Position numbers and translations under genes: made by a program
Notes under the pieces: model-generated
Databases searched by the model: none
Seen by the model: the letters and a program-made list of their open reading frames with translations, nothing else
Told to the model about the DNA's origin: nothing
In this document: one piece after another, positions 8,853 to 18,767 of the stretch
How positions within the stretch are numbered: position 1 is the stretch's first letter
How the letters are laid out: each line of letters begins with the position of its first letter
NCBI GenBank assembly: GCA_949281375.1
Contig: CASDLT010000010.1
Span: forward strand, 183,182-247,181
Length of the DNA stretch: 64,000 bases
Reading direction: 5' to 3'
Source of the DNA: an uncultured Nitrosomonas sp.
GTDB taxonomy: Bacteria > Pseudomonadota > Gammaproteobacteria > Burkholderiales > Nitrosomonadaceae

Positions 8853-10301
8853 TCAATCCTTAACCTTTATCTCGCCGCTAGGCTGATGGATGTTGACGTC
8901 TTGATGGGGTTTGAGATTATCGATCGGCTCCGCAATCAAGCGTTCGATATCATTGATCAAACGTTGATAGTTAGCCAAGGCACGCACATAAAGCAATTGA
9001 TTCTGAAACAGAATCCGTTGCGCATCCAGCAGTTCGAGCAAACCAAATTTACCTAACTCATATCCTCTGCGAGTCACATTGAAAGCACTCTTGGCGCCGG
9101 GTAACACCTCGTCGCGCAGAATACTGATTTCGTTCCATACCGCCGACATTGTTTCATAGGATTGTGCGAGTTCTGTTTTTAGCCTCAACTCAGCAGACAT
9201 TTGTTCATCGACTGCTTTGTCCACACGCTGATGAGCATCGGTCAGATTACCCTGATTGCGGTCGAACAACGGCAGCGGTATTTGCAAACCAGCTATGATA
9301 GTCGTGCCCCCAAGCTGTGAGTGATGTACAGCCCCCGCGTTAACCGTCAGATTAGGTATACGCTTCGTCTGCTCCACTTCCAGCAGGGCTTTACGCTGTT
9401 CGATATTTTTTATGGCGCGCAGCGCAACCGGATTATTCAGTACGCGCTCTTCCAGAGTTGGAAAATGGGGCGGTGCAATCGAGGTCTCAAGATTTCCCAG
9501 AGCTTGGTTGAACTGAGGCGATGAGCTGTTCCACAATAACGCCAGGCGCTTGCGGGCACCCGTTAAATCGCGCTGCGCCTGTTCCAGTTCGATACGTGTC
9601 GTCGATAGTCCCACCTTGACTCTCGTTTCTTCGATGGGGGCTACTTTTCCTCCCTGAACGCGTTCCGTCACGGTACTCACGACGTTTTGGGCCACCCGCT
9701 TGGTTTCCTCAGCCAGCCTCAGCCGCTCTTGAGCAGCGAGTACTTCGGTAAAAACATTGGCAACCCGGAAAATAATATCAATACGCTTGATTTCATAGTC
9801 TTTGGCAGCAAGCTCTTCACTCAGCAAGCCCGCTTTTACTCGGGCAGCGCGTTTCCCACCGAGTTCTATCAATTGATAGATGCGGATCGTCGACAGTTGC
9901 TGAACCACTTCTTGCGCCACCGCTTGCGCCGAGTTGACGTCGCCAGGCAACTTCTGAACATTGCCGGCATTCTCCACATTCAGATTCAGTTCCGGATTCT
10001 TGAGCAACCCTGCTTGAAGCGTCAAACCTTCCAGTGCACGTATTTCTCTGGAGAAAGCCGCTAATTCAGGGTTTCGCGACAATGCGAGATTGACCGCATC
10101 TCGTAATGTCAAATCACCCAGTTCAGTCACGATCGTCTTCGCGAGAGGTTCTTGAACATTGCCGGCCGAGGTACTGAAAGAATCAGCGCCAGCATTAGAT
10201 TGAGATAAAAAAATTAATAAAAATACCAAAACCAGCAGCATGAGCCGCAACCCGAGCGCAGCCCAATAACAGAGCGCCACAAATAAGCCACTGAATATCA
10301 T
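8853..10301 (-). CDS. czcC: CzcC-type outer-membrane efflux channel (TolC family)
   Basis: Outer-membrane factor of 482 residues that completes the tripartite pump. The N-terminus has a long hydrophobic stretch (ALCYWAALGLRLMLLVLVFL) acting as signal sequence, followed by two repeats of the outer-membrane efflux protein fold, recognised by LRDAVNLALSRNPEL near the N-terminus and the matching repeat with GKFGLLELLDAQRILFQNQ near the C-terminus. I place the start at the ATG at 10301 because GGAGG lies just upstream; a longer frame would put that ribosome-binding site inside the coding sequence. First gene of czcCBA. Confidence 0.93.
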   Translation of the reverse strand: MIFSGLFVALCYWAALGLRLMLLVLVFLLIFLSQSNAGADSFSTSAGNVQEPLAKTIVTELGDLTLRDAVNLALSRNPELAAFSREIRALEGLTLQAGLLKNPELNLNVENAGNVQKLPGDVNSAQAVAQEVVQQLSTIRIYQLIELGGKRAARVKAGLLSEELAAKDYEIKRIDIIFRVANVFTEVLAAQERLRLAEETKRVAQNVVSTVTERVQGGKVAPIEETRVKVGLSTTRIELEQAQRDLTGARKRLALLWNSSSPQFNQALGNLETSIAPPHFPTLEERVLNNPVALRAIKNIEQRKALLEVEQTKRIPNLTVNAGAVHHSQLGGTTIIAGLQIPLPLFDRNQGNLTDAHQRVDKAVDEQMSAELRLKTELAQSYETMSAVWNEISILRDEVLPGAKSAFNVTRRGYELGKFGLLELLDAQRILFQNQLLYVRALANYQRLINDIERLIAEPIDNLKPHQDVNIHQPSGEIKVKD

Positions 10302-10432
10302 AATTTCCTCCACACACACGTCAGCTTACCTACGCCAAGTAAATGGATCGTAAAAATTAATTGGAATAATCTGTTTTGCCTGACTAGGGATTACTGCAAT
10401 TAACCTACAAACCACATCATTATTTTTTACGT

Positions 10433-10813
10433 CTAGCTAAGAGCAAGAAAAGAGCTTCGAGGAGGGCGCAAAAGTAAATCGGGAATGGTTTCGGGAAAAA
10501 ATGTGGAAATAAAGACTAGCAACAGATCCGTTGAATCCTGAGCAGGAATAAGCGGCAATGAATTGAAAAAGAAGGGTTGATATTGTCCCGCGGAATGCAA
10601 ACATAAGTGAGTCGCGGCATCAAGATCCGCACCATCCATGGAAACATTATTGCGATGGTATTCCAGATGTGCGACAGGATCCGCAGGCAATACTTGATGG
10701 ATATGATCCAGTTCATGAGCAAATACCTCTCCTCTGAAGGACAAGCTCAACCCATTCGTCAGAATGCTCACGACGAGCATCAGGATGATAGAGTAAGCCG
10801 AATATTTTCTCAT
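10433..10813 (-). CDS. Small exported His-containing protein, CzcI-like position
   Basis: A 126-residue protein with an N-terminal signal sequence (MRKYSAYSIILMLVVSILTN) and a mature part with His clusters (HELDHIHQV, HLEYHRN, THLCLH) and a C-terminal LRPPRSS motif. It lies 131 bases upstream of czcC on the same strand. In Cupriavidus and relatives a small periplasmic protein, CzcI, occupies this place and influences czc expression. Similarity to CzcI is of layout and composition only, so I leave the symbol empty. The start is taken at the ATG at 10813 instead of the TTG two codons earlier. Metal binding is inferred from the His residues. Confidence 0.6.
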   Translation of the reverse strand: MRKYSAYSIILMLVVSILTNGLSLSFRGEVFAHELDHIHQVLPADPVAHLEYHRNNVSMDGADLDAATHLCLHSAGQYQPFFFNSLPLIPAQDSTDLLLVFISTFFPETIPDLLLRPPRSSFLALS

Positions 10814-10896
10814 GAACAAATTATATAAGCAGTGAAAATCTCACTGACGTGCAATAATTTCACATTCCTCTTCAATTTGCAATCGTATGGTTTATT

Positions 10897-11487
10897 TCAG
10901 ATAACCCTCACGTCTTCGTTCCCTAACATATCGATCAAAGCAATGAGCGGCAAACCGATCAGAGCATTGGGGTCATCTCCAGTCATCCTCTCGATGAGAG
11001 CAATCCCTAATCCCTCGGATTTGGCGCTACCGGCGCAATGATAAGGCTGCTCCTTTTGCAAATAGCCTTCGATCTGCTGGGGAGTCAGCGACCTGAATTT
11101 CACGCGATAAGAAACAAGACGTGTTTGCAGACGATCGGTGGCACTGTTGAATAAACATATTGCGGTATGAAAAAATACTTCTTTGCCTTGTATGAGCCGT
11201 AACTGCGCAGTTGCATTGGCATGATTCAATGGTTTGCCGAGACGCTCATTTCCCAGTACTGCGACCTGATCGGAACCGATGATCAATGCATGTGGGTATC
11301 GCGTGGCCACCATCCGCGCTTTGGCTGCTGCCAGGCGCAACGCGGTTTCTTCCGATGTCTCATGTTCCAATGAAACTTCATCAATGTTCGGACTCATTGT
11401 TTCAAATGGAATTTGCAAGCGCTGCAATAATTCCTTCCGGAAAATTGAGCTGGATCCCAAGATGAGCTTGTGGCTGTGTTCATTCAT
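10897..11487 (-). CDS. maf: Maf/YceF nucleotide pyrophosphatase
   Basis: A 196-residue Maf-family protein closest in wording to E. coli YceF, which hydrolyses modified nucleotides such as 7-methyl-GTP. Signature segments are [14 protein letters not shown] at the N-terminus, [12 protein letters not shown] with the catalytic Asp, GKPLNHANA, and [12 protein letters not shown] followed by [10 protein letters not shown] near the C-terminus. It is transcribed away from yceD, as in many proteobacteria where yceF sits beside yceD-rpmF. The enzyme is a house-cleaning activity against non-canonical nucleotides. Substrate choice is inferred from the YceF-type motifs. Confidence 0.93.
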   Translation of the reverse strand: MNEHSHKLILGSSSIFRKELLQRLQIPFETMSPNIDEVSLEHETSEETALRLAAAKARMVATRYPHALIIGSDQVAVLGNERLGKPLNHANATAQLRLIQGKEVFFHTAICLFNSATDRLQTRLVSYRVKFRSLTPQQIEGYLQKEQPYHCAGSAKSEGLGIALIERMTGDDPNALIGLPLIALIDMLGNEDVRVI

Positions 11488-11514
11488 GTGTGGTCTTAAA
11501 TCCTTCTTATTTTT

Positions 11515-11543
11515 TTGACACTTACAGGTAAAAAATATAACAT
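11515..11543 (+). promoter_or_regulatory. Sigma-70 promoter of yceD-rpmF-fab operon
   Basis: A perfect -35 TTGACA at 11515-11520, a 17-base spacer and -10 TAACAT at 11538-11543. The predicted start of transcription, about 7 bases after the -10, falls at roughly 11550, only a few bases before the yceD ATG at 11553, so the mRNA would be almost leaderless. Confidence 0.7.
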
Positions 11544-11552
11544 GCGCGCCTT

Positions 11553-12062
11553 ATGTCTGTGCGATTTGTGATAGACTCCCTTGATTTTGTACGTAATGCG
11601 GGCATACAACATGGTAGAATCCCGTTGCTTGAGCTTGCGCGTTTGCATGATCTGTTATTTGACAAAGAAGGTGAAGTGACCTATCAGATTCGTGGTTATT
11701 TTGATAAAAATAACAAACCAAGTTTACATCTGGAAATTAAAGGCGAAATCCATCTGTCTTGTCAACGCTGCCTTGATAAGTTAATCCATGTCATTGATCT
11801 GCAGAATGATCTAATCCTGGCTCAAAATGAGGTGGAACTTAACCAGAATGACGCAGAAGATGGCATCGACGCCATTCTGGCCAGCAACGATCTGGACGTC
11901 ATGAATCTAATCGAAGAGGAAATTATTCTGGGCCTAGCAATTTCTTCCCGGCATCCGGAGGGTGAATGCATAGTCCACCAAAAAGATTTAACAAGCAGTT
12001 CAATGGATGAATCACAATCAGCACATCCATTTGCAATTTTGTCATCACTTAAAAAACATTGA
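11553..12062 (+). CDS. yceD: YceD (DUF177) ribosome-associated protein
   Basis: A 169-residue member of the YceD/DUF177 family, which is needed for normal accumulation of 23S rRNA in E. coli and plants. The conserved Cys pair is visible in IHLSCQRCLDKL, followed by an acidic stretch (VELNQNDAEDGID) and the DLDVMNLIEEEIILGLAISSRH block typical of the family. It is co-transcribed with rpmF, whose ATG follows 19 bases after its stop. The linkage yceD-rpmF-plsX-fab is ancient and conserved across proteobacteria. The start at 11553 sits right behind a strong promoter, which implies a very short leader. Confidence 0.92.
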   Translation: MSVRFVIDSLDFVRNAGIQHGRIPLLELARLHDLLFDKEGEVTYQIRGYFDKNNKPSLHLEIKGEIHLSCQRCLDKLIHVIDLQNDLILAQNEVELNQNDAEDGIDAILASNDLDVMNLIEEEIILGLAISSRHPEGECIVHQKDLTSSSMDESQSAHPFAILSSLKKH

Positions 12063-12080
12063 ATCCAAGGAGTTAATCAC

Positions 12081-12260
12081 ATGGCAGTTCAGCAGAATAA
12101 AAAATCTCCCTCAAAACGCGGCATGCATCGCTCTCATGATTTTCTGACCAACCCTCCTCTGGGCATTGAACCGAGCACTGGAGAAGTTCATTTACGTCAC
12201 CATATCAGTCCCAACGGATATTATCGTGGCAAAAAAGTCATCAAAACCAAAAACGATTAA
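12081..12260 (+). CDS. rpmF: 50S ribosomal protein bL32
   Basis: A 59-residue protein beginning [20 protein letters not shown], the classic bL32 N-terminus, with the middle segment reading [20 protein letters not shown] and a basic C-terminus KTKND. A good ribosome-binding site AAGGAG stands just before the ATG. It lacks the zinc-binding Cys pairs of some bL32 forms. It lies between yceD and plsX, the normal place in proteobacteria. Confidence 0.97.
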   Translation: MAVQQNKKSPSKRGMHRSHDFLTNPPLGIEPSTGEVHLRHHISPNGYYRGKKVIKTKND

Positions 12261-12326
12261 CAGCTCCACCTATTGCTACAATCCGAACGCACTGTATAGT
12301 TTCTTTCTGTCACAAGAGCACCAAAA

Positions 12327-13367
12327 TTGGACATTACCGTAGCAGTAGATTGTATGGGTGGCGATCATGGCCCCCATGTCACCGTTCCATCCGCGCTTGA
12401 ATATCTCCGGCATGACCCTGAAGCCAATCTCATCCTTGTCGGTATTCCTGACGCCATCGAGGCGGAATTGCGCGCTGCAAATACGAAATTAAGCCCCCGA
12501 ATACGCTTGCACCCAGCAACTGAGGTCGTGGGCATGGATGAATCCCCGGCCATGGCGTTGCGGTGGAAAAAAAACTCATCCATGCGGATTTCGATCAACT
12601 TGGTCAAAACCGGTGAGGCCCAAGCTTGTATCAGTGCTGGAAATACCGGCGCATTGCTGGCAACGTCACGATTCGTATTAAAGACCATCCCAGGTGTAGA
12701 CCGCCCGGCGCTTGCAGTCATATTGCCTACGTTGACAGGCCACACCTATGTATTGGATCTGGGCGCCAATGTCGATTGCACAGCCGAGCATTTATTTCAA
12801 TTCGGAATCATGGGCGCCTCATTGGTATCGTCAGTGGAAAACAAGCCTTATCCGAGCGTTGGACTGCTGAACATCGGTGAAGAAGAAATCAAGGGAAATG
12901 AAATCGTCAAGCAAGCAGCCGAATTGTTACGAAATAGCGGACTTAACTTTTATGGCAACGTAGAAGGCAACGACATTTACCGCGGCACCACCGATGTCGT
13001 TGTCTGCGACGGATTTGTAGGTAACATCACCCTCAAGACTTCCGAAGGCCTGGCTCAAATGCTGGCCACTTATTTACGCGAAGAATTCAAACGCAATTTA
13101 CTGACGAAATTGGCCGGTATCATTGCAATGCCGGTCATTAATTCTTTTAAGCACCGAGTCGATCATCGGCGCTATAATGGCGCCAGTTTCTTGGGCCTGC
13201 GCGGGATCGTCATCAAAAGCCATGGCTCCGCCGACGCTTATGCATTTGGTTTTGCCATCAAACGCGCCGCTGATGAAGTGCGCGGCGGCATGTTACGGCG
13301 GATCAGCGAACGAGTGTCTGAATTTTCCCACCATTCTCAAATTTCTCCACAACCAATGGCAAAATAA
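12327..13367 (+). CDS. plsX: Phosphate acyltransferase PlsX
   Basis: PlsX makes acyl-phosphate from acyl-ACP for PlsY, the first committed step of phosphatidic acid synthesis. The 346-residue protein shows the N-terminal [12 protein letters not shown] motif, [12 protein letters not shown], the ANVDC segment and [16 protein letters not shown], all diagnostic. The start is a TTG, the first in-frame initiator before the conserved motif. It is followed by fabH with TAATG overlap of stop and start, so the two are translationally coupled. Peripheral membrane enzyme, standard length. Confidence 0.96.
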   Translation: MDITVAVDCMGGDHGPHVTVPSALEYLRHDPEANLILVGIPDAIEAELRAANTKLSPRIRLHPATEVVGMDESPAMALRWKKNSSMRISINLVKTGEAQACISAGNTGALLATSRFVLKTIPGVDRPALAVILPTLTGHTYVLDLGANVDCTAEHLFQFGIMGASLVSSVENKPYPSVGLLNIGEEEIKGNEIVKQAAELLRNSGLNFYGNVEGNDIYRGTTDVVVCDGFVGNITLKTSEGLAQMLATYLREEFKRNLLTKLAGIIAMPVINSFKHRVDHRRYNGASFLGLRGIVIKSHGSADAYAFGFAIKRAADEVRGGMLRRISERVSEFSHHSQISPQPMAK

Positions 13368-14323
13368 TGTATTCAAGAATCATTGGAACAGGCAGTTATC
13401 TCCCTGAAAAAGTACTCACCAACCGTGATCTTGAAAGCATGGTCGACACCAGCGATGAATGGATACGTACCCGCACAGGCATTGTCGAACGACATATTGC
13501 GCGAGTAGATCAAACCGCCAGCGATTTGGCAGTATATGCCAGTAAAAATGCGATGGAAGCGGCGGGGGTCACCAGCAAGGATATCGATCTGATTATTGTG
13601 GCCACCACCACGCCCGACATGGTTTTTCCGAGCACGGCTTGCATTTTGCAGAACAAGCTGGGCATCGACAATTGTCCTGCATTCGATGTTCAGGCAGTCT
13701 GCAGTGGGTTTGTATACGCGCTAGCAACAGCCGATATGTTTGTCAGTTCGGGTAAATGCCGCAATGCACTGGTGGTAGGCAGCGAAATTTATTCTAAAAT
13801 CATCGACTGGAATGACCGCAGTACCTGTGTACTGTTCGGCGATGGCGCGGGCGCCGTTGTGCTGTCACAAAGCGAGCAGCCGGGCATTATGTCTTCCCAC
13901 CTGCACGCCAGCGGCAATTACAGTAAAGTGCTCTCCGTTCCGGGCAGCATCAGTGGAGGCAAAGTTCAAGGGAATCCATACATCAATATGGAGGGCAATA
14001 CCGTGTTTAAATTTGCGGTAAAAGTCCTGGAAGAAGTTGTTCAGGAAGCAGTTGCTAAAAACGATCTGCAGCCGGCCGACATCGATTGGTTAATTCCCCA
14101 TCAAGCCAATATCCGCATTATTCAGTCCACTGCAAGAAAACTTGGCATCCCGATGGATAAAGTAGTGGTAGCGGTCGATAAGCATGGCAATACCTCAGCA
14201 GCGTCGATTCCGTTGGCCCTGGACCTTGCAGTACGCGACGGACGCATTCATCCGGGACAATTGGTTCTGCTTGAAGGCGTCGGGGGCGGTTTTACATGGG
14301 GGGCAGTGCTGTTGCGCTGGTAA
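13367..14323 (+). CDS. fabH: Beta-ketoacyl-ACP synthase III
   Basis: FabH condenses acetyl-CoA with malonyl-ACP to start fatty-acid synthesis. The 318-residue sequence carries the catalytic triad Cys112 (AVCSGF), His245 (PHQANIR) and Asn275 (HGNTSAAS), and ends with the GGGFTWG signature. Its ATG shares an A with the plsX stop codon. Expected cytosolic dimer with substrate preference for short acyl-CoA; chain preference cannot be read from sequence. Confidence 0.97.
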   Translation: MYSRIIGTGSYLPEKVLTNRDLESMVDTSDEWIRTRTGIVERHIARVDQTASDLAVYASKNAMEAAGVTSKDIDLIIVATTTPDMVFPSTACILQNKLGIDNCPAFDVQAVCSGFVYALATADMFVSSGKCRNALVVGSEIYSKIIDWNDRSTCVLFGDGAGAVVLSQSEQPGIMSSHLHASGNYSKVLSVPGSISGGKVQGNPYINMEGNTVFKFAVKVLEEVVQEAVAKNDLQPADIDWLIPHQANIRIIQSTARKLGIPMDKVVVAVDKHGNTSAASIPLALDLAVRDGRIHPGQLVLLEGVGGGFTWGAVLLRW

Positions 14324-14326
14324 TTG

Positions 14327-15271
14327 ATGAATATTGCATTTGTATTTCCCGGACAGGGATCCCAGTCGATCGGAATGATGAATGGATATGCAGACTTTCC
14401 CATCATCCAGCAGACATTTCAAGAAGCAGCGGACATCCTTGAACAGGATTTCTGGTCTCTGATCAACTCAGGAGCCGCTGAAGACATCAACTCGACAGTG
14501 AACACGCAGCCGCTGATGCTGATCGCCGGTATCGCAGTTTATCGAGCCTGGATCAGTTCGGGCGGCCGGCAACCATCATTAGTGGCCGGACACAGCCTTG
14601 GAGAATACTCCGCTCTTGTCGTCTCGGAAGCACTGAGTTTCGCTGATGCGTTGAAATTAGTCCGTTTCCGTGCGCAATCGATGCAGCAGGCAGTTCCCGA
14701 AGGGATGGGTGGAATGGCCGCAGTATTGGGATTGGAAGATGGTATTGTGGAACTGATATGCCATGAGGTAACAAGCTCGGGTAATGGTGAAACTCTCGAA
14801 GCAGCCAATTTCAATTCCCCTGGACAAATCGTCATTGCCGGACATAAAAATGCCATTCTGCGCGGTATTGAATTAGCCAAAGCAAAAGGGGCAAAGCGTG
14901 CACTCATGTTACCGATGAGCATTCCTTCACACTGCTCGCTCATGAAGCCAGCAGCGGATCATATGCGTCAGCAACTGGAATCAGTTACGTTGCACTCACC
15001 TCGCATTCCCATACTGCATAATGTCGATGCAAAATCCCATGCCGATACTGCGACGCTTAAACAGATTCTGGTTCAGCAGCTTGTAAGCCCCGTGCGTTGG
15101 GTAGCCACTATCCAAGCGTTACCAGCTTTTGGCATTACCCATGTGATTGAATGCGGCCCAGGGAAGGTATTGATGGGACTGAATAAGCGCATTGATTCCA
15201 ACTTACAGCATATCTCTCTTGCCAACAGTGAAGCAATTAAACAGACCATTAGTAATTTAAATGCACAATGA
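14327..15271 (+). CDS. fabD: Malonyl-CoA:ACP transacylase
   Basis: FabD loads malonyl groups onto ACP. The N-terminal FVFPGQGSQ motif, the nucleophilic Ser90 in GHSLGEYSAL, and the later SIPSHCSLM segment with the catalytic His identify it; 314 residues is normal. I use the ATG at 14327, which directly follows a TTG that also could initiate; the fabH stop is one codon earlier, so coupling is tight either way. Confidence 0.96.
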   Translation: MNIAFVFPGQGSQSIGMMNGYADFPIIQQTFQEAADILEQDFWSLINSGAAEDINSTVNTQPLMLIAGIAVYRAWISSGGRQPSLVAGHSLGEYSALVVSEALSFADALKLVRFRAQSMQQAVPEGMGGMAAVLGLEDGIVELICHEVTSSGNGETLEAANFNSPGQIVIAGHKNAILRGIELAKAKGAKRALMLPMSIPSHCSLMKPAADHMRQQLESVTLHSPRIPILHNVDAKSHADTATLKQILVQQLVSPVRWVATIQALPAFGITHVIECGPGKVLMGLNKRIDSNLQHISLANSEAIKQTISNLNAQ

Positions 15272-15321
15272 TGCCATGATTTTTAGCTACGAATGTTCAT
15301 AGTTAGATCCAGGAATTGTAT

Positions 15322-16059
15322 ATGGAAAATAAAAAAGCGTTAATTACCGGGGCCAGCCGAGGCATTGGGGAAGCCATTGCGCTCAAGCTGGGTCGATCAG
15401 GTGCAATCGTCATTGGAACCGCGACTACGGAACATGGCGTCAATAACATCAACCTTTATCTGCAGCAGGCCAAGATACAAGGCATGGGAATTCTACTAAA
15501 TGTCAATGATGCTGAACAAATTGCCTCTGCTTTGCAAGGCATTCGCGAGAAATTCGGCGACATTGAGATCCTGGTCAACAACGCCGGAATCACACGGGAC
15601 AATTTACTTGTGCGGATGAAAGATGAAGAATGGGATGAGATACTCGAAACCGATCTCAAATCCGTTTTCCGGTTGAGTCGAATAGTGCTTCGCGCTATGA
15701 TGAAAGCTCGTTATGGACGAATTATCAATATTTCTTCTGTTGTCGGGGCCATCGGAAACGTCGGTCAGGCAAATTATGCCGCAGCCAAAGCCGGTATGTT
15801 CGGTTTCAGTAAATCACTAGCCCGTGAGGTAGGCAGCCGCAACATTACTGTCAATTGTGTCGCACCCGGTTTTATTGATACTGATATGACCCGCGCTTTG
15901 ACGAATGAACAGCAACAGAGCTTAATTCAACATGTTCCTCTGGGAAGATTAGGACGCTCTGAAGACATTGCTTCAGCGGTAGCTTTTCTAGCTTCTTCTG
16001 CAGCAGGCTATATCACCGGCGCCACACTGCATGTGAATGGCGGGATGCATATGGATTGA
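15322..16059 (+). CDS. fabG: 3-oxoacyl-ACP reductase
   Basis: NADPH-dependent short-chain dehydrogenase for the first reduction step of elongation. It has the Rossmann motif TGASRGIGEA near residue 9, the NNAG motif at 87-90 and the catalytic Ser139, Tyr152 and Lys156, one residue off E. coli FabG numbering. Length 245. The start is taken at the ATG at 15322, spaced correctly from AGGA; a TTG two codons earlier is less likely. A 50-base gap separates it from fabD. Confidence 0.95.
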   Translation: MENKKALITGASRGIGEAIALKLGRSGAIVIGTATTEHGVNNINLYLQQAKIQGMGILLNVNDAEQIASALQGIREKFGDIEILVNNAGITRDNLLVRMKDEEWDEILETDLKSVFRLSRIVLRAMMKARYGRIINISSVVGAIGNVGQANYAAAKAGMFGFSKSLAREVGSRNITVNCVAPGFIDTDMTRALTNEQQQSLIQHVPLGRLGRSEDIASAVAFLASSAAGYITGATLHVNGGMHMD

Positions 16060-16199
16060 AATGATTTGAAAAAAAGATGGACTAGAATGCAAATAAAAAA
16101 TGAAAAGCTTCTTGTACTACAGGGCAAACTCAGTTTTGTTGGCATCTAAAATTTGATAGAATCAACCAGTTTTTCTTACCTGATAAGGAAGGTATCTCG

Positions 16200-16436
16200 A
16201 TGGAAAATATAGAGCAGCGTATTAAAAAGATTGTTGCCGAGCAACTTGGTGTTAATGAAGCAGAAGTCAAAAATGAATCATCCTTTGTCAATGATCTCGG
16301 AGCAGATTCTCTCGATACAGTCGAACTGGTCATGGCCTTAGAAGAAGAATTCGAATGTGAAATTCCCGATGAACAAGCTGAAAAAATAAACACTGTTCAA
16401 GAAGCCATTGATTACGTCACTGCAAACACAAACTAA
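16200..16436 (+). CDS. acpP: Acyl carrier protein
   Basis: A 78-residue acidic protein with the phosphopantetheine attachment site Ser37 in [10 protein letters not shown]. It carries growing acyl chains for all fab enzymes and for lipid A and phospholipid acyltransferases. A strong ribosome-binding site (AGGAAGG) precedes the ATG. The 140-base gap before it contains a TAGAAT box at 16157-16162 that could serve as an internal -10, with only a poor -35, so an extra acpP promoter is possible but weakly supported. Confidence 0.98.
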   Translation: MENIEQRIKKIVAEQLGVNEAEVKNESSFVNDLGADSLDTVELVMALEEEFECEIPDEQAEKINTVQEAIDYVTANTN

Positions 16437-16464
16437 TTTTTTCTGTTAAATAGGTGGAGTTATT

Positions 16465-17706
16465 TTGTCTAAACGCAGGGTCGTCATAACTGGGCTCGGA
16501 ATTATTTCGCCCGTCGGAAATTCTGTATCAAGTGCGTGGGAAAGTCTCGTTGCAGGAAAATCGGGAATTTCGCGGATCACCCGTTTCGATACATCCAGTT
16601 TTTCTTCTCAAATTGCTGGCGAAGTAAAGGATTTCGATATTCACGATTATCTATCAGTCAAGGAAGCCCGTCGTATGGATATCTTTATCCACTACGGCAT
16701 GGCCGCGGGAATGCAAGCCATCAAGGATGCCGGCATAGACGACATAACAGGACTTGCCTCAGAACGGATAGGGATTAATATTGGGTCAGGCATTGGCGGT
16801 TTACCCATGATCGAAAACACTGACTCCGCCTATCATGCTGGTGGTCCGCGCAAAATCTCGCCGTTTTTCATACCTAGTACGATCATCAATATGATCGCTG
16901 GTAATTTATCCATCATGTATGGGTATAAAGGTCCCAATCTTGCCATTGTCACGGCATGCACGACGGCTACCCACAGTATCGGCAGTTCGGCGCGCATGAT
17001 CGAGTATGGAGATGCCGATATCATGGTATGCGGCGGCGCGGAATCCTGCGTCACTCCTCTTGCCATTGGCGGATTCGCCGCTGCGAAAGCATTGTCAGTG
17101 AACAACGATCATCCTGAAAGCGCTAGCCGCCCTTGGGATAAAGATCGGGATGGCTTTGTTCTAGGAGAAGGCGCAGGCATTCTGGTGCTGGAAGAAATTG
17201 AACATGCCAAAAAGCGCGGTGCAAAAATTTATGCTGAATTGGCTGGTTTTGGAATGAGCGCCGATGCGTTTCATATGACCGCCCCTAGCGAGGATGGCGA
17301 AGGTGCAGCTCGTTGCATGACCAATGCACTTAACAGCGCTGGAATCCACACTTCCGAGGTTGAGTACATTAATGCACATGGTACTTCCACGCCGCTGGGC
17401 GATATTGCGGAAACCATTGCAGTAAAACGATGTTTTGGAGATCATGCCAGAAAGCTCGCAGTTAATTCCACAAAATCAATGACCGGTCACTTACTCGGTG
17501 CTGCCGGTGGTGTAGAAGCAGTGTTTTCCACGTTGGCTATCCATCATCAAGTTGCCCCTCCGACGATCAATCTGGTCAATCAGGATCCACTCTGCGATCT
17601 GGACTATGTTCCTAACACTGCCCGTGAAATGACCATAAACGTAGCTTTATCAAACTCATTTGGGTTTGGAGGTACCAACGGAACACTGGTTTTCCGTAAA
17701 GTATAA
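16465..17706 (+). CDS. fabF: Beta-ketoacyl-ACP synthase II
   Basis: FabF elongates acyl-ACP chains. The 413-residue sequence has Cys165 (TACTTATHS), His305 ([11 protein letters not shown]) and His342 (TGHLLGAAG), the Cys-His-His set of KAS I/II enzymes, and the C-terminal NSFGFGGTN. The start is a TTG preceded by GGTGGAG at good spacing. It follows acpP by 28 bases, the usual acpP-fabF pair. Confidence 0.97.
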   Translation: MSKRRVVITGLGIISPVGNSVSSAWESLVAGKSGISRITRFDTSSFSSQIAGEVKDFDIHDYLSVKEARRMDIFIHYGMAAGMQAIKDAGIDDITGLASERIGINIGSGIGGLPMIENTDSAYHAGGPRKISPFFIPSTIINMIAGNLSIMYGYKGPNLAIVTACTTATHSIGSSARMIEYGDADIMVCGGAESCVTPLAIGGFAAAKALSVNNDHPESASRPWDKDRDGFVLGEGAGILVLEEIEHAKKRGAKIYAELAGFGMSADAFHMTAPSEDGEGAARCMTNALNSAGIHTSEVEYINAHGTSTPLGDIAETIAVKRCFGDHARKLAVNSTKSMTGHLLGAAGGVEAVFSTLAIHHQVAPPTINLVNQDPLCDLDYVPNTAREMTINVALSNSFGFGGTNGTLVFRKV

Positions 17707-17723
17707 ATTGACTTTTCTGGCGC

Positions 17724-18719
17724 ATGCATACCCTTATCCGCCGATTGTTCTGGGCAATATTTTCAATCATTTTGCTGGTGGGATGGTTTTATCTTCACGT
17801 CCACTCCAGCATCAAGTTAACTTCATCACCCTACGAATTTTCCATTTCACCCGGTAGCAATCTTAAGCAAATTTCTCAGCAACTCGAGGATGCTGGGGTC
17901 ATTCATAGCAAATGGTCATTCATTCTTCTGGCCCGCTATCTTAATCGAGAATCTGCAATCAAGGCCGGCGATTACCAAATCACCAGCAATCTGACTCAAA
18001 TAGCTCTTCTCGATTATTTAACCCAGGGTGATGCCAAACAGAATGCGATCCAATTCATCGAAGGCAGGACTTTCAATCAACTAAAAAAAATCCTCCTGGA
18101 AAATCCCAATATTCAGCATGATACAGTGAGTTTGACTGAGCAGGAAATTCTGTTTCAGATTGGCGCAACAGAAACTGTTGCCGAAGGATTATTTTTTCCG
18201 GATACCTATTATTTTATCAAGGGCGACAGCGACATGCATATTCTGCGTCGCGCCTATCAAGCCATGCAAACCCATTTGCATACGGCTTGGCATTCACGGT
18301 CTGAAGACTTACCTCTAACCACCCCCTATGAAGCACTGATTCTTGCGTCCATTATCGAAAAAGAAACCGGAATGGAAAGCGATCGCTCCCAAATTGCGGG
18401 AGTTTTCATCAACCGCTTGCGAAAAGGGATGAAACTACAAACCGACCCCTCGATTATTTATGGATTGGGCGAACAGTTTGATGGTAATTTAAGGAAACAG
18501 GATTTACTTGCAGACCAAGCATACAACACTTATACTCGCGCTGGTTTGCCGCCCACTCCTATTGCTCTGCCGAGCTTGGCTTCCATCCGTGCAGCACTCA
18601 ATCCAGCCGAAACTGATGCATTGTATTTCGTTGCAAAAGGAAATGGAGAATCAGAATTTTCCACCAATCTGACCGATCATAATAAAGCGGTTAACAAATA
18701 TCAAAAACAACAAAAATAA
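17724..18719 (+). CDS. mltG: Endolytic murein transglycosylase MltG
   Basis: YceG-family lytic transglycosylase that cuts nascent glycan strands in the inner membrane and limits their length. One N-terminal membrane helix (about 8-28) is followed by a LysM-like part and the catalytic region with the essential Glu in LASIIEKETGM, then FINRLRKGMKLQTDPS and YNTYTRAGLPPTPI, all family hallmarks. Length 331. It follows fabF by 17 bases. In many proteobacteria pabC lies between fabF and mltG and tmk-holB follow; here pabC is absent and a glycosyltransferase fusion comes next. Confidence 0.93.
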   Translation: MHTLIRRLFWAIFSIILLVGWFYLHVHSSIKLTSSPYEFSISPGSNLKQISQQLEDAGVIHSKWSFILLARYLNRESAIKAGDYQITSNLTQIALLDYLTQGDAKQNAIQFIEGRTFNQLKKILLENPNIQHDTVSLTEQEILFQIGATETVAEGLFFPDTYYFIKGDSDMHILRRAYQAMQTHLHTAWHSRSEDLPLTTPYEALILASIIEKETGMESDRSQIAGVFINRLRKGMKLQTDPSIIYGLGEQFDGNLRKQDLLADQAYNTYTRAGLPPTPIALPSLASIRAALNPAETDALYFVAKGNGESEFSTNLTDHNKAVNKYQKQQK

Positions 18720-18767
18720 CATCCATGCGGCTCACCATCACGACTCAATTTTAATCTGTGGAACTAC

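Noticed and set aside
16134-16162. Separate acpP promoter
   Set aside because: A TAGAAT box exists but the best -35 (TTTTGT) is poor, so I only mention it with the gene.
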